64,000 nucleotides of DNA from Strigops habroptila (taxonomy: Eukaryota > Chordata > Aves > Psittaciformes > Psittacidae). The first letter of the stretch is position 1, and every line of letters begins with the position of its first letter. The notes under the pieces were generated by a model, which saw nothing but the letters and a program-made list of their open reading frames with translations, was not told the DNA's origin and ran no database searches. Positions 1-12,900 of the stretch are shown piece after piece. Where the stretch lies: NCBI RefSeq assembly GCF_004027225.2, contig NC_044278.2, positions 62,632,243 to 62,696,242 of the forward strand. The letters run 5' to 3'. The position numbers were made by a program, and so were the translations under genes.

Positions 1-2919
1 ACAACATTCTGGTAGACTGGCTCGTTTATAGTCTTGTCTCCAGAGCTGTCAGTTACAACTACAGAAAACTGAGGGGCCCCCACATCTGAATTGTAGATTA
101 AAGTGCATAAACTTGCAGCTTGCTTCACAGTTTTATTCAGTCAGAAGCTTCAGAGGAAGCACTAGAAACAAATGTATTGTTGTTGAGCAAGAAGTCAAAG
201 CAAAAATAGATATTGCAGCTGTGTGATGGCATTTGAAATGCCTCAAATTCTTACATGTACTCTACTACCCTAAAAGCTTGGTAGAGAAGAAAAGCAAAGG
301 TAATATAGCAAGGGGACTGTTTGTTTTGGTTTTTTTTATTTAGTAGGAACATACTGGTTTATATATGTATGTGTTCCAGAGCTTGAAAAACCTATGTTAG
401 CACCCCATGAGAAATGCACTGGTGCTTTGTAGCACTACCTAGAATGGTTTAATGCATTGTAAATGTGCCTGCCATCCACCAACACAAATGCCTTCTAAAA
501 TAATTTTAACAGGACACTTATGTTCAAACTAGTTTTTGTATTGTTGCTTTTGTGTAACTTAAAGCATTTGTTATGAGCTGCAGGTTTACTGTATCTTTAC
601 AGCAGAGTAGAAGAAGATGCTGCCCTGTTAAAGAAGCCAAAGAGCAATGGGCATTTTCAGTGTGGGTATCAAAGCAGGGATTTCACACTTCAGAGACTTA
701 CGTGAGAATTCCAGCACGTTGTCCAAAGCCAGCATTTTAACTAAGAACTTTCTCCTTCTGCCACCAGAAAATATTCACAGACCCTGGAAGCTTGTCCATG
801 GCAACAGTCAACAAACTCCGAGAGACTTGCAGAGAGAAGATACTTTCTCAGGGATAACTCACCCCATTTAAGCAGGTGGTCAGATACTACAGCAATTGAC
901 ACATTCCTCTATTTGCACTGACTAAAGCACACTGTAAGCTTTCCATGGGTTAACTGACAGGACCAATTTTTCCTGCCTTTCAAGTAAGTGTTGTTAACAC
1001 TGTGTACTGTATGTCAGACTTGGTAAGTGGAACTGGTGGTTCTGTTGTTTGTCTGTTGTTCAGAGTAGAATGTGATTAGTGACAGGATACTCCTTTTAAA
1101 AAAGGGCATTTTGTAATGTTAAAACAGGTGTACAAAATCACATATCCTTCCTACTGTATCAGCTGTGACACCACTGTCATTTGTACAAAATAAATTAATT
1201 TAATTTGTCAGAACCTGTTTCTTGGTGTGAAAAGGGTAAAATATCCGATCTCCTTCCTTGCTCGAATTCAAGCATCTTCCTTTTTCCTTGCAGCTACCAC
1301 TTAAGGAATTCAATAAATATGGCAACGCACAGGGCAAGACAGCAATGAGGAATGCTACCTTTATCTTCACTAGCAGTTACTCTATGCAGTGTATAACAGC
1401 TCTTCAGGTAAAGGCAGCAGGCAACATGCTCAAGTCCAGGCTACAGAAAGCTGCAGCAACAATTCCTCTATAATCACTCTTAGTAGTTCATATGCTTAGT
1501 CAGGGTTTTCTATCTCTAGCACAGTAGGTAACAACTAATTTGACTAAAATCTAGAAATATCATTTCTCATTTTGTTGAGGGATGCCGTACTACTACTATG
1601 TACTGGTGTAATGAGGTTTCACTACTCCTATTCATACTGTGTCCCTAAACATTTTTGGGAGAAGCAGTTGTACAGACAGCCATAAACAGGCTTCTTCCTT
1701 GACAGGGTGGGACATCGGGCCTTAATGTAAGTCTAAATATCCTACCGCTGGGCAGAAACAAGCAATGCAGCAGCCCTGCCCCGGCACTAGGCCACTTCCA
1801 GCCCTGCTGGAGCCAGTGCCTGTGAATTGCTTTATCCTTACAGAGCCCTCTCGTGGCCAAATCCTTTCCTTTCTGCCGCTGGGGAGGGGAGAGAAAAACA
1901 CCTGAAACGAGACCAGCAGTTCATGGTTTTTATTCTCCCTGTTGAACATATACTGTGGAAAGTCTCACCTTTTGACACCACCCTCCTTTTCAGACTCCGC
2001 ACCGAGCTATCTTCATGCTTTGTCAGTGAAGGCTTTTTTTTTTCCCCTCCCTGCAGATTGAATTTCTTTCATTTCTCAGCAGGGAAAAAACACCCAACTT
2101 TTCAGAGGAAGTAGATGAATGCTTTTCTGGACAAGTAAAGGCGGCTTCTAACAATATGATTCCAAGCTATCCTATGCTTTATGGTACCAGACAGACAGCT
2201 TTTTGCTTGGGTACTGAATTATAAGGACATATGCAGCACCGTACTTACAGTTTGTCAGCAGGTATTTGGAAATATTAGTTTATTCACCACTGGCAAAATC
2301 CACACCTTCCAGGTACCTTCAAGGTAGCAGGGCAGGTCCAAAGCATACCAGCCTTATGGCCCTGCATTCAGTTCTCCCTGTCAGAAGAGCAGTGTTCTGC
2401 GCCTCGGTTCCTGCCCTGCATAGGTGGTTCTGTTAACACCAAAACAATACTGCAGGAGGGCATCAGGGAAGCTTAAATGCAAAGGTTCATTTCCAGCACA
2501 CATACCTCAGCAGACATGCATTTCCTACTCTGTGGTGAGAATCCAACTTCAAAATAAAACATAAACTGGCACTTACACAGTCCTTATACTGAGTACCTTA
2601 GCAGCACTTTGAGAAAGCTGTGACATTTCTCAGCAAGCAGCAATTTAATGGATGAGTTAAATTCTCCCGGTCTCGGGTTACTGATATGCAGAAGCTTCAC
2701 CTGTTTCCAAGCATGAAGTCCAAACCAAGGGACTGTTCCAAAGATGCATACATAGTTAAGCCTCACTCTTTTGTGCCACAGAGAAACAACTTAAACACTT
2801 GTTTAACATAACTCCATACTAAGGATTAGTTTAAAGCTTCCCAAGTAGAGCCAAACCAAAATTCAGCATTTACCCAATGGTCAAGTGTGTTTGTTTAAGA
2901 GTGACCAGCAATACTAAGA
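1..2919. other. Region beyond the LAMP1 3' end; possible 3' UTR of a convergent plus-strand gene
   Basis: No exon with a recognisable protein match is seen on either strand. A plus-strand AATAAA at 1189-1194 is followed by a GT-rich stretch near 1215-1233, which looks like a real 3' end. In human, GRTP1 lies next to LAMP1 in the opposite direction, tail to tail. The first 1.2 kb could therefore be a GRTP1 3' UTR. That is inference from synteny. Confidence 0.35.
1189..1194 (+). terminator. Candidate polyadenylation signal on the plus strand
   Basis: AATAAA is followed 20-40 nt later by a GT/T-rich element (TGTTTCTTGGTGTG). It could end a plus-strand gene converging on LAMP1, with GRTP1 expected from synteny. 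Confidence 0.35.
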
Positions 2920-2938
2920 TATACAGAAAAAAAGTGTC

Positions 2939-2944
2939 TTTATT
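2939..2944 (-). terminator. Candidate LAMP1 polyadenylation signal AATAAA
   Basis: A canonical AATAAA on the minus strand lies about 875 nt past the LAMP1 stop codon. A T-rich stretch follows it in the transcript direction. It is the most plausible main cleavage signal, but no transcript data are available. Confidence 0.5.
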
Positions 2945-3063
2945 AGCATTGTTACAGGCAATGCATACATAAGAACTGATCCTTAAAGTGTACAACCCCC
3001 CAGCCAAGGTTAAAGCAAGAGAATCAGCAGATTGAGATCTATATTGTACACATGTGCAGTAAC

Positions 3064-3086
3064 AGGATCTCTCTGGACCTTCCAAC
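3064..3086 (-). other. Note: hairpin in LAMP1 3' UTR is at 3164-3186 (see next entry)
   Basis: This entry only corrects the position quoted in the LAMP1 3' UTR entry. Nothing is annotated at 3064-3086 itself. Confidence 0.05.
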
Positions 3087-3107
3087 AAAATAGACTGAAA
3101 TCACTTT

Positions 3108-3132
<25 letters not shown>
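3108..3132. repeat. A25/T25 homopolymer tract
   Basis: An uninterrupted A run on the plus strand gives a U25 tract in the LAMP1 3' UTR. Confidence 0.85.
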
Positions 3133-3138
<6 letters not shown>

Positions 3139-3163
3139 AAAAATAACACCCATTTTAAAAAAG

Positions 3164-3186
3164 TGCCAGCTCCTAATGAGCTGGCA
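3164..3186 (-). repeat. Perfect 9-bp inverted repeat (hairpin) in the LAMP1 3' UTR
   Basis: TGCCAGCTC and GAGCTGGCA flank a 5-nt loop, so the transcript can form a 9-bp perfect stem. It sits just beyond the homopolymer tract at 3108-3132. Function is unknown. Confidence 0.7.
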
Positions 3187-3817
3187 TAGCATCAAAAATA
3201 CCAAACAGGGGAGTTGTCCAATCATAAAGAGTTCCTGTAAGGTTTGAGTATTGCGTCGTTCACACCCTGCATATGCCAGGCATTGAGTTTAAAGCTTAGT
3301 AAAAAATACACACCTAAGAGACAAGGTGGAGTTTAGATCTTAAATTTCAATTTTGTCAGTTGTTACTAAATCGTTTTTTAATGCATCATCAGTATAATTA
3401 ACATCATCACTGTATGGCAGCAGTACGAAGAACGAACCTTTTCCCTTTGTTAAGAGTTCTGAAAGTGAGTCAGTGTGAATTAGCAACATCCCTCTCTGGA
3501 ATCTTTAGCTGATGTGACCTTATGCCAATTCTGCAAAAAAGCACCCTTAAAAACTTTCAGCTTGTTTCTAAGTGGGTAAATATTTCAACTAGTTAGCAAA
3601 ATTAAACACCAGAATCTTCAGAAGTTATTTTCTTTGTGCATAGTTAAATGCTGCAAGATGATTTCACATTTAATAAAGCAGACTTTTAAAGAAGAAGCAA
3701 TTTGCAAGAAAAAGTGTTCCCTTACAATATCAATCTTAGCTCAGGGGAAATGTGTGGGGGAGTTTTCCCAGCCTCTTGCAATTGCTTTTCATCTACACTG
3801 GATTTTAGTGCAAGTCA

Positions 3818-3957
3818 TTAAATTGTTTGATATCCAGCATGGCTCCTCTTTCTGCCAATCAAGTAAGCAATCAAGACAATGAGAACAAGACCAGCAAGGG
3901 CTGCACCGACTATTATAGGGATCAGCATGTTATTTTCATCCAGTTGACATTCTTCCA
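3818..3957 (-). CDS. LAMP1: LAMP1 exon 9: transmembrane segment and sorting tail
   Basis: The coding part is 140 nt. It holds the last cysteine ([10 protein letters not shown]), a hydrophobic segment of about 24 residues and the tail [11 protein letters not shown], followed by TAA at 3820-3818. The tail is identical to the well-known human LAMP1 tail. Confidence 0.97.
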
Positions 3958-6900
3958 CTGAAGAGAGAGAAAAAGATCCATGTTAGGCACTAGTGCACCA
4001 ACAGATGGCTACATCCAGAACTTGAGGCCTCTGCTCTCAGCACATAGCTGCAACTGGCTCAAGTTCACTTCTAGCTTAGCTTGCAAACAACCAAAAGGAA
4101 GCCAAGTTCACTATGATCATTTGGGATGAAGTCTCCCTCGTACTAGTTGTATGCACAATACAGAGATCTAGAGTAATTCTTTCATTCTCAAGAGCTGTCA
4201 CTCTAAGTTATGCACAAGCATAGCTGTCACAAATATATTCATGTGACTCTTCCCACAGCCATTTTGCTTTAACCACAGTCACAAAGGACAGTGTTAACTA
4301 AAAGAGTTAGAAACTTCCCAGAACTTGCCCCTTTCATATGACTTTCTGTACACAATTACAAGAGAAAGCTAAGGCTCTTCCTTAGCTCTTCTCTGGACCA
4401 CAAGGAAGAAGTCCTAGTTATTTCAAAGCTTTTTATTACATACTTCTCATGCTAGCCACAACTCAGACATCTTACCATCCCACCACCCCAAAATCCGTAC
4501 TAGGGCACGCAGACTAAGCGTAACACCCACAAGCTGACATGACTACAGAACATTATGTTTATATAAAAGCGTACTCCACAAATCTTGGGTTCCCTGCCCC
4601 AAAATGTAAACCACTTACCTGCCCCAAATTTGTCTCCATCAATCTTGAACACCTGGATCTGAACATTAAATACATTGACCAGGGCTTTGTCCGTGACCTG
4701 GAGATTCTCCTCTGCACTGCACTTGTAGGAGTTCCCTACTGTAGCTCTCAGCTCACTCATGCTGTTGTTTGATGCTTCGAACCTTGGAACTGTATAAGAG
4801 AAAGTCTTGTTACAGAAATCTGAAGAGCAGGAGCTGTAAGGCTCATAGAGTTTAAATTTGATACATTCATCCCCAACATTTCTAACATGTTCTTTAATGC
4901 AGGCAACCCTTAATATTTATAAAATTAGTCACTGAAAGTAGACTTCTTAAAAGTCCCTACCTTTTGCTTCAGAAGGCAGAGTTGTGCTCACATTCACACC
5001 TTGCAGGAAGAATTTTTCAGTACTTGCATTCTTTAAGAAAAACCAAAACAAACCAGTAGTTGTCATTTAAGCTAATGATGTACAACATAAGCTGTTAACA
5101 TTCAGGTTCAATTCTGCATGCATTTTGAGAAGGGTTTTCAAAAGATAGTCCACAGTTTGGATTAGCATCCAGAAGAGCTTAATTGCACTTGAGGAACTAT
5201 TCCTTGGGGGAGGAAGGGAGGCAGAGCAAGTGGGACGGTCACCCCTCAGACTGCTGACTTGACTCCCACACCACTGGCATAGTCCTGCCCATGCCTTAAC
5301 CAAGCTAGTGCAGTGATCTCACCTGCGCTACAGATGCGGCTCTGAAGCAGGTCAGTACACCACAAAGATGTGAAGACTCATTTAATAGTAACAGGTCAAG
5401 GTGATCGCAAATTGATCAATCCCACAAGTATTAAAAGGAGCGTGAAGCTCTGACAAACATGGTGCATTCAATCCTCAAGGGTACGCAGCACTAATATAGC
5501 CGTGGGGCAGGGCTGTGGGAAACTGGATTCCCAACCACCATAGGAGACCATGAGACAGGCACACATGGCCCTTGGGCTGTCCACAGAATAATAATGTGGA
5601 CTTAAATCCAGCTCCAGGCTTGTACGATTAAGTGAGATGCCTACTTGATGCGGGCTGTTCCCAGATCGGGCAAGAAGCTTTACAGTACGCAATACAATCT
5701 TAAATTCCCATTCCAAGCAAAATATATATGTGTATACATGCGTGCATACATACATATACATATTCTTTCCTCACAACAGTGACCAGGTATGAAACCCTCT
5801 AAATCCTAGTATTAAAAGCAAAGGAATTATTTACTTCCCTTCCTTTAGTTGCATCTTTTTTCTCTCCTACTTGCCCCCGTTAGTTTGCCCACATGAAGAG
5901 TCCTGCAGACTCTACAGCTTGTTTTGAGACCCTTACCAATGCAAAGCGGAAGATAACCCTTGTTTTCTCAAAAGTCAGATTCAAGAAGGCAGACGTGTTG
6001 TCGCATCTCCCAGAAGAGGTTGTATTATGTGGTATAAAATTCAGCACATCCAAACCCATCTATGAGAGAAGAGGATCAGTTATGACATTCGAAGAGACTA
6101 ACACATCACCTTATGTTGGTGCTGGCTGGAAGTTAACCGAGTCACAAACCTGTCCAGTTTTATAGTAGTAATAACCTTCCTTTCTAATAGTCACTCACTG
6201 CTTTCATTCAGATGCCTCAGGTCAAATTCCTGGATTTTTTTTAACAGTTTAAAAAAACCTCGTTTACATGGCATCTGTGACAACAGGATTCCCCCTACTC
6301 ATACCTTGATAATTTTTGACTGCTTCTGTGGAACAGCCATGTACATGTACCGGATTTGACAGACAAGTCTAACACTCTCACTGGAGAGAAAAATTACCAC
6401 TTTCAGTAGGAGAGAACCTTTTGAATTGTCACTAGTCTAGTCAAAGTTAAGCAATGCAAATGGAGTACTATCATGGATGAACACCACAAAGAACTGTGAT
6501 TTTAAAACGAAAAAGCTTGGAAGTTGATTTTAAAAGGAAGATTTTAAAAGGAAAAAACAATTTACCAAGTCTCTGAATCTGAAGGCTTTGAAGAAAGAAA
6601 AATATATATACATACCTTTTCATCTTTTTTTAGATAGGTGATATTAAGCTGTAACCCCATGTAGGCAAGTACACAGGTTCCATTTGGACCAGTCACATTG
6701 TATTTACCAACTGCAGGATTTGAGGGCGATACAGTTGGCACTGGGCTAGTTGTTGTTGGAACCTGGCTAGTAGTCTGTTTAGGAGTTGTAGGCACTACAG
6801 CAGTAGTAGAGACCATATCTTCAGCACATTCTGTCTCTGGAGAGAAAGGAAAACAGTATTACCAAAAAAACCCGAAGCTGTGGGATGCTCTACCTTTTTA

Positions 6901-9900
6901 ATCCTCAAGGGAAACGAAGACACAGTTTCAAGTAGCTTATTCTAATAGAAGATAATAAAAGCTGAAAAACACGATGGTAAAGCATTATTTGAACTCTCTT
7001 TACAAAGTTTGAGACACTCTTAAAGCCTGGCATGTGAAAATGACACCTCTGCTGTTATTTACAGAAGTTCACAGTGATTGCATCTGCTTTCCTTCATGCC
7101 TGTCATTTCACTTTGCCATTAAGTCAGGATAAGTAAGATGCTGCTATGCTGACAGAGCCAGCGTTCCTGCTGTATGTTCACAGCAAGGCTAGGATGACTA
7201 CCCCTCTGACACTCCAGGCACTTGCATGCTAGAAGCAGAAGAAAAGTTCTCCTGCTCACTGTTCAGAGTGGTCTCCCAGGATATACGTTGTTCTCCTTCT
7301 CTTCCGTCCCTCAGTTACATTACCAGGTTGTGAGGACCCTACATCATTATTTTGGCAACATCCACTGTAACATTAAAATGCTATTGGATGTCTCAAGACC
7401 TTATAGCAGTGCTGCAGCTCTTCTATCCCTAACAGAGGGATTCCAAGAGACTGCTTCAGATGTTCTGCTATATCCTTTCAAGTCAATCCCCCCTTTTGTC
7501 CTGACTTAGCAGCTAGGGGGTAACAAGGCTGAGTGAAGATGTGCAAGACAGCTTTCTCTTTTCATCCAGTTCAGCAGCAACTTCCAAGGCAAAAGAGGAA
7601 AGAAGGAACAGTGACTCAGATTTATTTGCCAGGGTACTCAGAAACACCTGGCAGCAAGATCTTAACTTGATCTGGGAGCCAAGAAGGTTCCTGCATTGAA
7701 CATCTAAGCCAAAACCAAAGGTCAGAGCAAAGACGTTACCATAGTAGAGGCTTCCATGTTCTAAGTGAAGGTCATCTCCACATGTCAGGGGTAACAGCCT
7801 GCAACTTTGTAAGGACAACAAACTGCAGCAGCAGTCAATTCTGACTCAAAAGGCCTACTTCTAAAATTTAATCCTTGCAGATACCAGATGTCTAAGAAAC
7901 AACCTCTACACTGAAACATCAACTGAACTTTAAATTACGGCTCAGAACAAGGGACTCTAATCACACCTTCTAAAGTCACACAGATTCCAACACAGCACGC
8001 TTTCCTATTTCTACTCCACTTATGGAAAGTCAGAGCAGAGGGAAGGTGGATGAATGGATGAGTGACCCTATCTTCTGTACACTGATACTGGTCAGGTCCA
8101 AAAATGGGATCATTTCTTAACAAATAAACCCAACAGCAGCATTACTTTGTATCTCAATGGAGAATTTCCCTCCATATGCAAGATCTCAACATGTACAGCC
8201 TCTTACTCAAGCTGGCAGAGATGGAAGCAACCAAACCAATTCGAGTTTGGTTTGGTTTGTCCTACGTGGAGTCTTGACACAGTATTTTTACTGAACTGAT
8301 TTACAGCATAGCTCATAGTAACTCTGCAAGACAAATGTGAAGAGACAAATTCTCCTTTTTTTCAGAGCTGCAGCTAATCATTACCATAACCTCAGCCACT
8401 AACTTCTAGATACACTGACAGAAGTTACCACTTTTAGTGATGCAGATACACCAAATATTGATTCGTTATCCCTTCACTTCCTTTCTGCCCAAATCACCAG
8501 CAGAAATATCCTATAATGAAAGGGTTGCTGGGGTTGGGGAGGGGGAGTTGAGGGAGAATTACAGATCTAAAGTTTATCAATAACCAGCTACCAAAAGGAC
8601 AGATGAAGCCTCAAGCCCACAAGAACGGAAAGAATGAACTGATTTGGAAAGAACAATGGGATTTCAGGGTCAAAAAGATTTAAAAATTCAAAAAAATTAA
8701 AAAAGGATAAAGTGAGAATTCTTCAACTATCTGAATAAATAATAATAATAATAATAAAAACAATAAAAAACCACAACCACCCACAAGAATAAGCTCATTG
8801 TGCAGTAGGAATGAAAAAAAATACCTGGGTGCAGACCCAAGACAGTAATAAAAACTTAGGAATGATAATTTAAAGAAAAAACTGCATGGCACTATGGATA
8901 ACAGGAATGTGGAAACAAACAAACAAACCCAAAGCAAATAGCTTGAACTCAGACAATTGTCTACTCTGGAATCATAGAAAATGTTTTTTCTGAGGCTCAA
9001 TAGCTTCATCAAGACAGTGATACCTCAGGATGGAGAAAACCAAATTTGGAGAAGTGATCATGGCAAATTAAAGCATTTATATTAATCTAAACCAGAAGTA
9101 TAGGAATAGAAAATAAAGCAAAATGCTGACAAACTTGTGTTGCATAAAAAGCACCCTCCAGAAATAACACAATATTTTTTTTTTTTTGACCAAAGGACTC
9201 TGTAAGAACAGGTAACAGGCGATCTTGAAAGGAAAAAAAATATTACACAGTAGGGAGATTTTACTGAAGTTTTGTAGACATTAAAAGCAGCTTTTCCCAG
9301 TATCATGGCTTATGTTCAAGCCAGATGACTGATTACTTCTATATATCTGGTGTGATAACTGGATCAAGATATCAATTAAAAAATGAGCTAGTTCTGAAGA
9401 CTGGAATAATAGAAATCAGATATTATTATTATTTTAATGAAAAATGTAGGTCCACATCTTTGCTGCAAACTAGCTCACTGAATGGAAAAGACTGATCAAG
9501 AGAATGATACACTCTGAAATCTGAGCCAGTCATGTGAGGCAGCCATGAAAGAAGTCAATGCCACAATTATCATGCATCAGGCAAGGTATTTTTCAGAGAT
9601 ATGGGATATACTCCCGTACAAAGCACCTCTTCAACGCATCCATCCCAAGCAAGCACTGACTACCCTAGTTTTTAAGATTCATTTCAATTTAACAGGTGCA
9701 TAAGTGGGATTAACAGCACAAGAAAAGTTCTACATTTCCCGCACAAGATACAGGCTTTCTACTTGCCCCAAAAGTAAGGCAAAGACTTATCACCCCTTAA
9801 GACAGCATGGGTGATCAGTTTACATGGCTCCTCACATTTGAAGACTGTTGCCACAAAAACAAACGACATGAACATTCCATGAAGTAGCTTGTCTTCTAAT

Positions 9901-12900
9901 CATTATAGCAGTGAAATCCCAAAATGCTTTTCAATACAAGCAATCAGGACAAAAAGTCGCTTTGTGATCAAGTCAGAGAAAGAACATCACTGTTGCAGCT
10001 TACATAAACCCTCCTGAAGGAAGGCATACAGATCTGTTCCCTATAAACCAGTTCTCTATTGTCTGCCATTATACCATTCATTTTCCCCAGAGCACACAGT
10101 AAGTAGTTCAAATTACTTTGGAAGAGGCATAATACTTGGAAGTTACCAGATACTTCTTAAACAAGGATTTTGGCCATATGCCCAGCTGACCTACTGCAGC
10201 ACGTGTTTACACCCATAAATACTCATGAACAGAAGGAATGTTCCATGATACCTGTATGAACCCCATGGGAACACAGTGCACTATCTTCCAGTCATGGATG
10301 CTGACAACCCTACAGATAAAACCTGAAGCAAGTCCACTCATTTCAAAAGATGCTGCTATCACAGCTTCAGATCCAGTTTGTACCTGCCTAAATATGACGA
10401 GTAAGGACTTAAAAAGAAATAATCTATCACTGGAAATATTAGCTCATGAAGTACATTTTCTGCTACAAGATACCTACTGTTCATACTAAAAGTGCCATTT
10501 GTGAGATAGGCTTCCAAAGTAACATTGCTAAAAGTAACGTTCACATTCTTCATATTGACTTGCTTGGAGCTGATGCATCTGTATTTTGTGCCCATATATG
10601 CCTGAATAGCAGCTGTATGTGATACTTTCTTCACTCCTGTAAAAAGATTACATTGCATTAGTATGTAACAGTATTTACAGAAACAAATCAGTATTACATC
10701 TGGAAGGGTTACGCAATGAGAACAGGAAGTTCTCATTTCACCTGCAGTTGAGTTATGGAATAAAGTTGCATCTGACAGATTGTAGTGGAAAACTAGCTCT
10801 TCAACTTGGTACTTGTCTCCATGTTCTGAGAAGTTCAGGCTTAATGAATGTCCTGCTCCAAAATCCAATGCCAGTAGTGGATGAGATGTGTTATCTTTAC
10901 CACATGAGCTCTGTGGGCCTACTGTAGCATTTTGTGGAAGAAAAAAGTGTGCAAACTGTGGGGTAGAAAACAAAACACATGTAAATGAGCTTTTCCTTAC
11001 TGCTTTTTAAATATCCCATGAAACTGTTACAAAACATACAGCTGACATTCATATGTGCTATAAGATGTCTACTTATATACCAGTATATAGCAAATAGCGT
11101 GTTACTGGCACTCAGATTTCCAAGAATATTGCTCTCTGAAATTTGAGGACAAAACAGTACATACAGCACTTTTTAGACTTCCCCCCCCAACCCCCACTAA
11201 ACTAGCACTATAAATTTGCATGTACTTCTGTACAAGGTGAACCAAATCTGGCAAACTCTGGATGCATGAAAAACAGGAAGAGAATTTAAGCTTTGCTTCT
11301 TGTAGTACAATTGAGTAAGAACAAAAGCAAGTGGTACAGCCTACATAGTTTGGCTATAATACTTTGAGTTTATTACATATTGAGAAGTAACATGGTACCT
11401 GAAGATCAATACAGTGTTTGCTGGAAAGTTTTGAGCTTATTGCTTACAAGAAGAAACAGCCAAAAGCATGTTATGAAAGCAGTCACCTCTGAATGCAAAC
11501 TTGTATACTAGTGTCAGGATGATTGCAGACCATCTGCACCACTGAAAAGTGGACTATGCAATATAACCCTCAGCTCAAAACACACATAGCAAGTGCACCA
11601 CTGGCAAAGTAATAGGATTTTTTTTTTCTTAATTTCACATCATACTGATTGCTAGAGGGAAAAAAAAAAAATAATTTCAACAAGAGTGCCTCAAAACATG
11701 CAGTTGCAATGAGATTATAAATAATCGACAATTCCTGTTCAGTAATGAAGATACCAAGAAAGTAAACTGAAAAGCAGAGTACTTGTAAATAAGAATTCTT
11801 AACTTTCCAATGACAGGCTTTTGCTGTTAATATGGAACAACTTGTAAGCACTGCACTGGTCTGCACATACACTGCAATCTAGAGATCTGCTAAGCAAGAC
11901 AATCAGAGATTTCAGGCAAGTTTAAAAGTTACATGCCAACAGCCATTTCAGTTCAGGTCTAGTCCATATAAGTATGGCCAAGTTCACAGAAGTCAACTGA
12001 TCTTTACAGTTCCAGTGAAAGCCATTTTAGCTACCATTTAATGGTATTTCAGTCACAAAATTAATTTCACACATGTATTTTTTGTGGTGGTTTCAGGCAG
12101 CCTTAACCCTGTTTAATTAGAAGAAGCATGAATAATAAGTTGTTGCAGCATGACTGGAAGGGATCCAATCTTTGCTGAAGTGTTTTTTATGCTTAGATAT
12201 TTGTTCAGAGTTTATCAAAGTTTAAGTATTGTGCACTTGCAGACATACCATGCATTTTATAAACACAAATTAGAGACAAACGGTGAAATACTACCCTTAC
12301 CTCTTTTTGCCCATTGCTTTTGTACTCCACTGAGAAAGCTACTGTCATATCAGCAATGATGCAGACCTTACCACTTGGATCTTTCACCTCAAATGAAGAG
12401 GAAGCCTGTAAAAAGCCTGTTAAGAATGACAAGTGGTTAGTTTTATGTCATATAATTTTATCTTTTTTTTTATCCCAAAGAGAAATATGTACAACTCTAC
12501 ATTTGGGAGTACACCCTAAACAGCAGTTGTGTTTGGAAATTTGGGTATTAATGGTCTCTATACTACCTTCAACATCACTAATGCACAGAGGGCAAATTTA
12601 AAACACCATGTATAAAAAGACAAAGCTACCCAAACCAAAACTGTTGACATGCTGGGTCCTCAGAGGGCAAGAAAAACTTACAACAAAAAACAGTCAAAGT
12701 GTTCACCCTACACAGCAACTATTTTGCAAGCTTCAGCCAGAATTGACTTAGCATGTACGATCTTGCATGCCTACAGCACTCAGCCTTCCCCTCACAACAC
12801 ACCACGCAGACTTCATTCCTGCTGTACCAGGACACTCATCTGTATATGCCCTGAATGCAGCATTAAGAAAGCATGGATTGACTGCAGATGTTTTGGAGGG

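Larger units (their letters stand above)
2920..3817 (-). other. LAMP1: LAMP1 3' UTR (predicted extent)
   Basis: The stretch follows the LAMP1 stop codon and ends about 20 nt beyond an AATAAA on the minus strand at 2944-2939. It contains a 25-nt T run in the transcript (A run on the plus strand at 3108-3132) and a perfect 9-bp hairpin at 3064-3086... more exactly 3064 to 3086 with its loop. The end is inferred from the poly(A) signal only. Longer forms are possible, since another AATAAA lies further left near 2280. Confidence 0.55.

Noticed and set aside
8680-9012. A 110-codon minus-strand frame rich in Phe and Leu
   Set aside because: It arises from A-rich plus-strand sequence including the AAT repeat. 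It looks like a low-complexity artefact.
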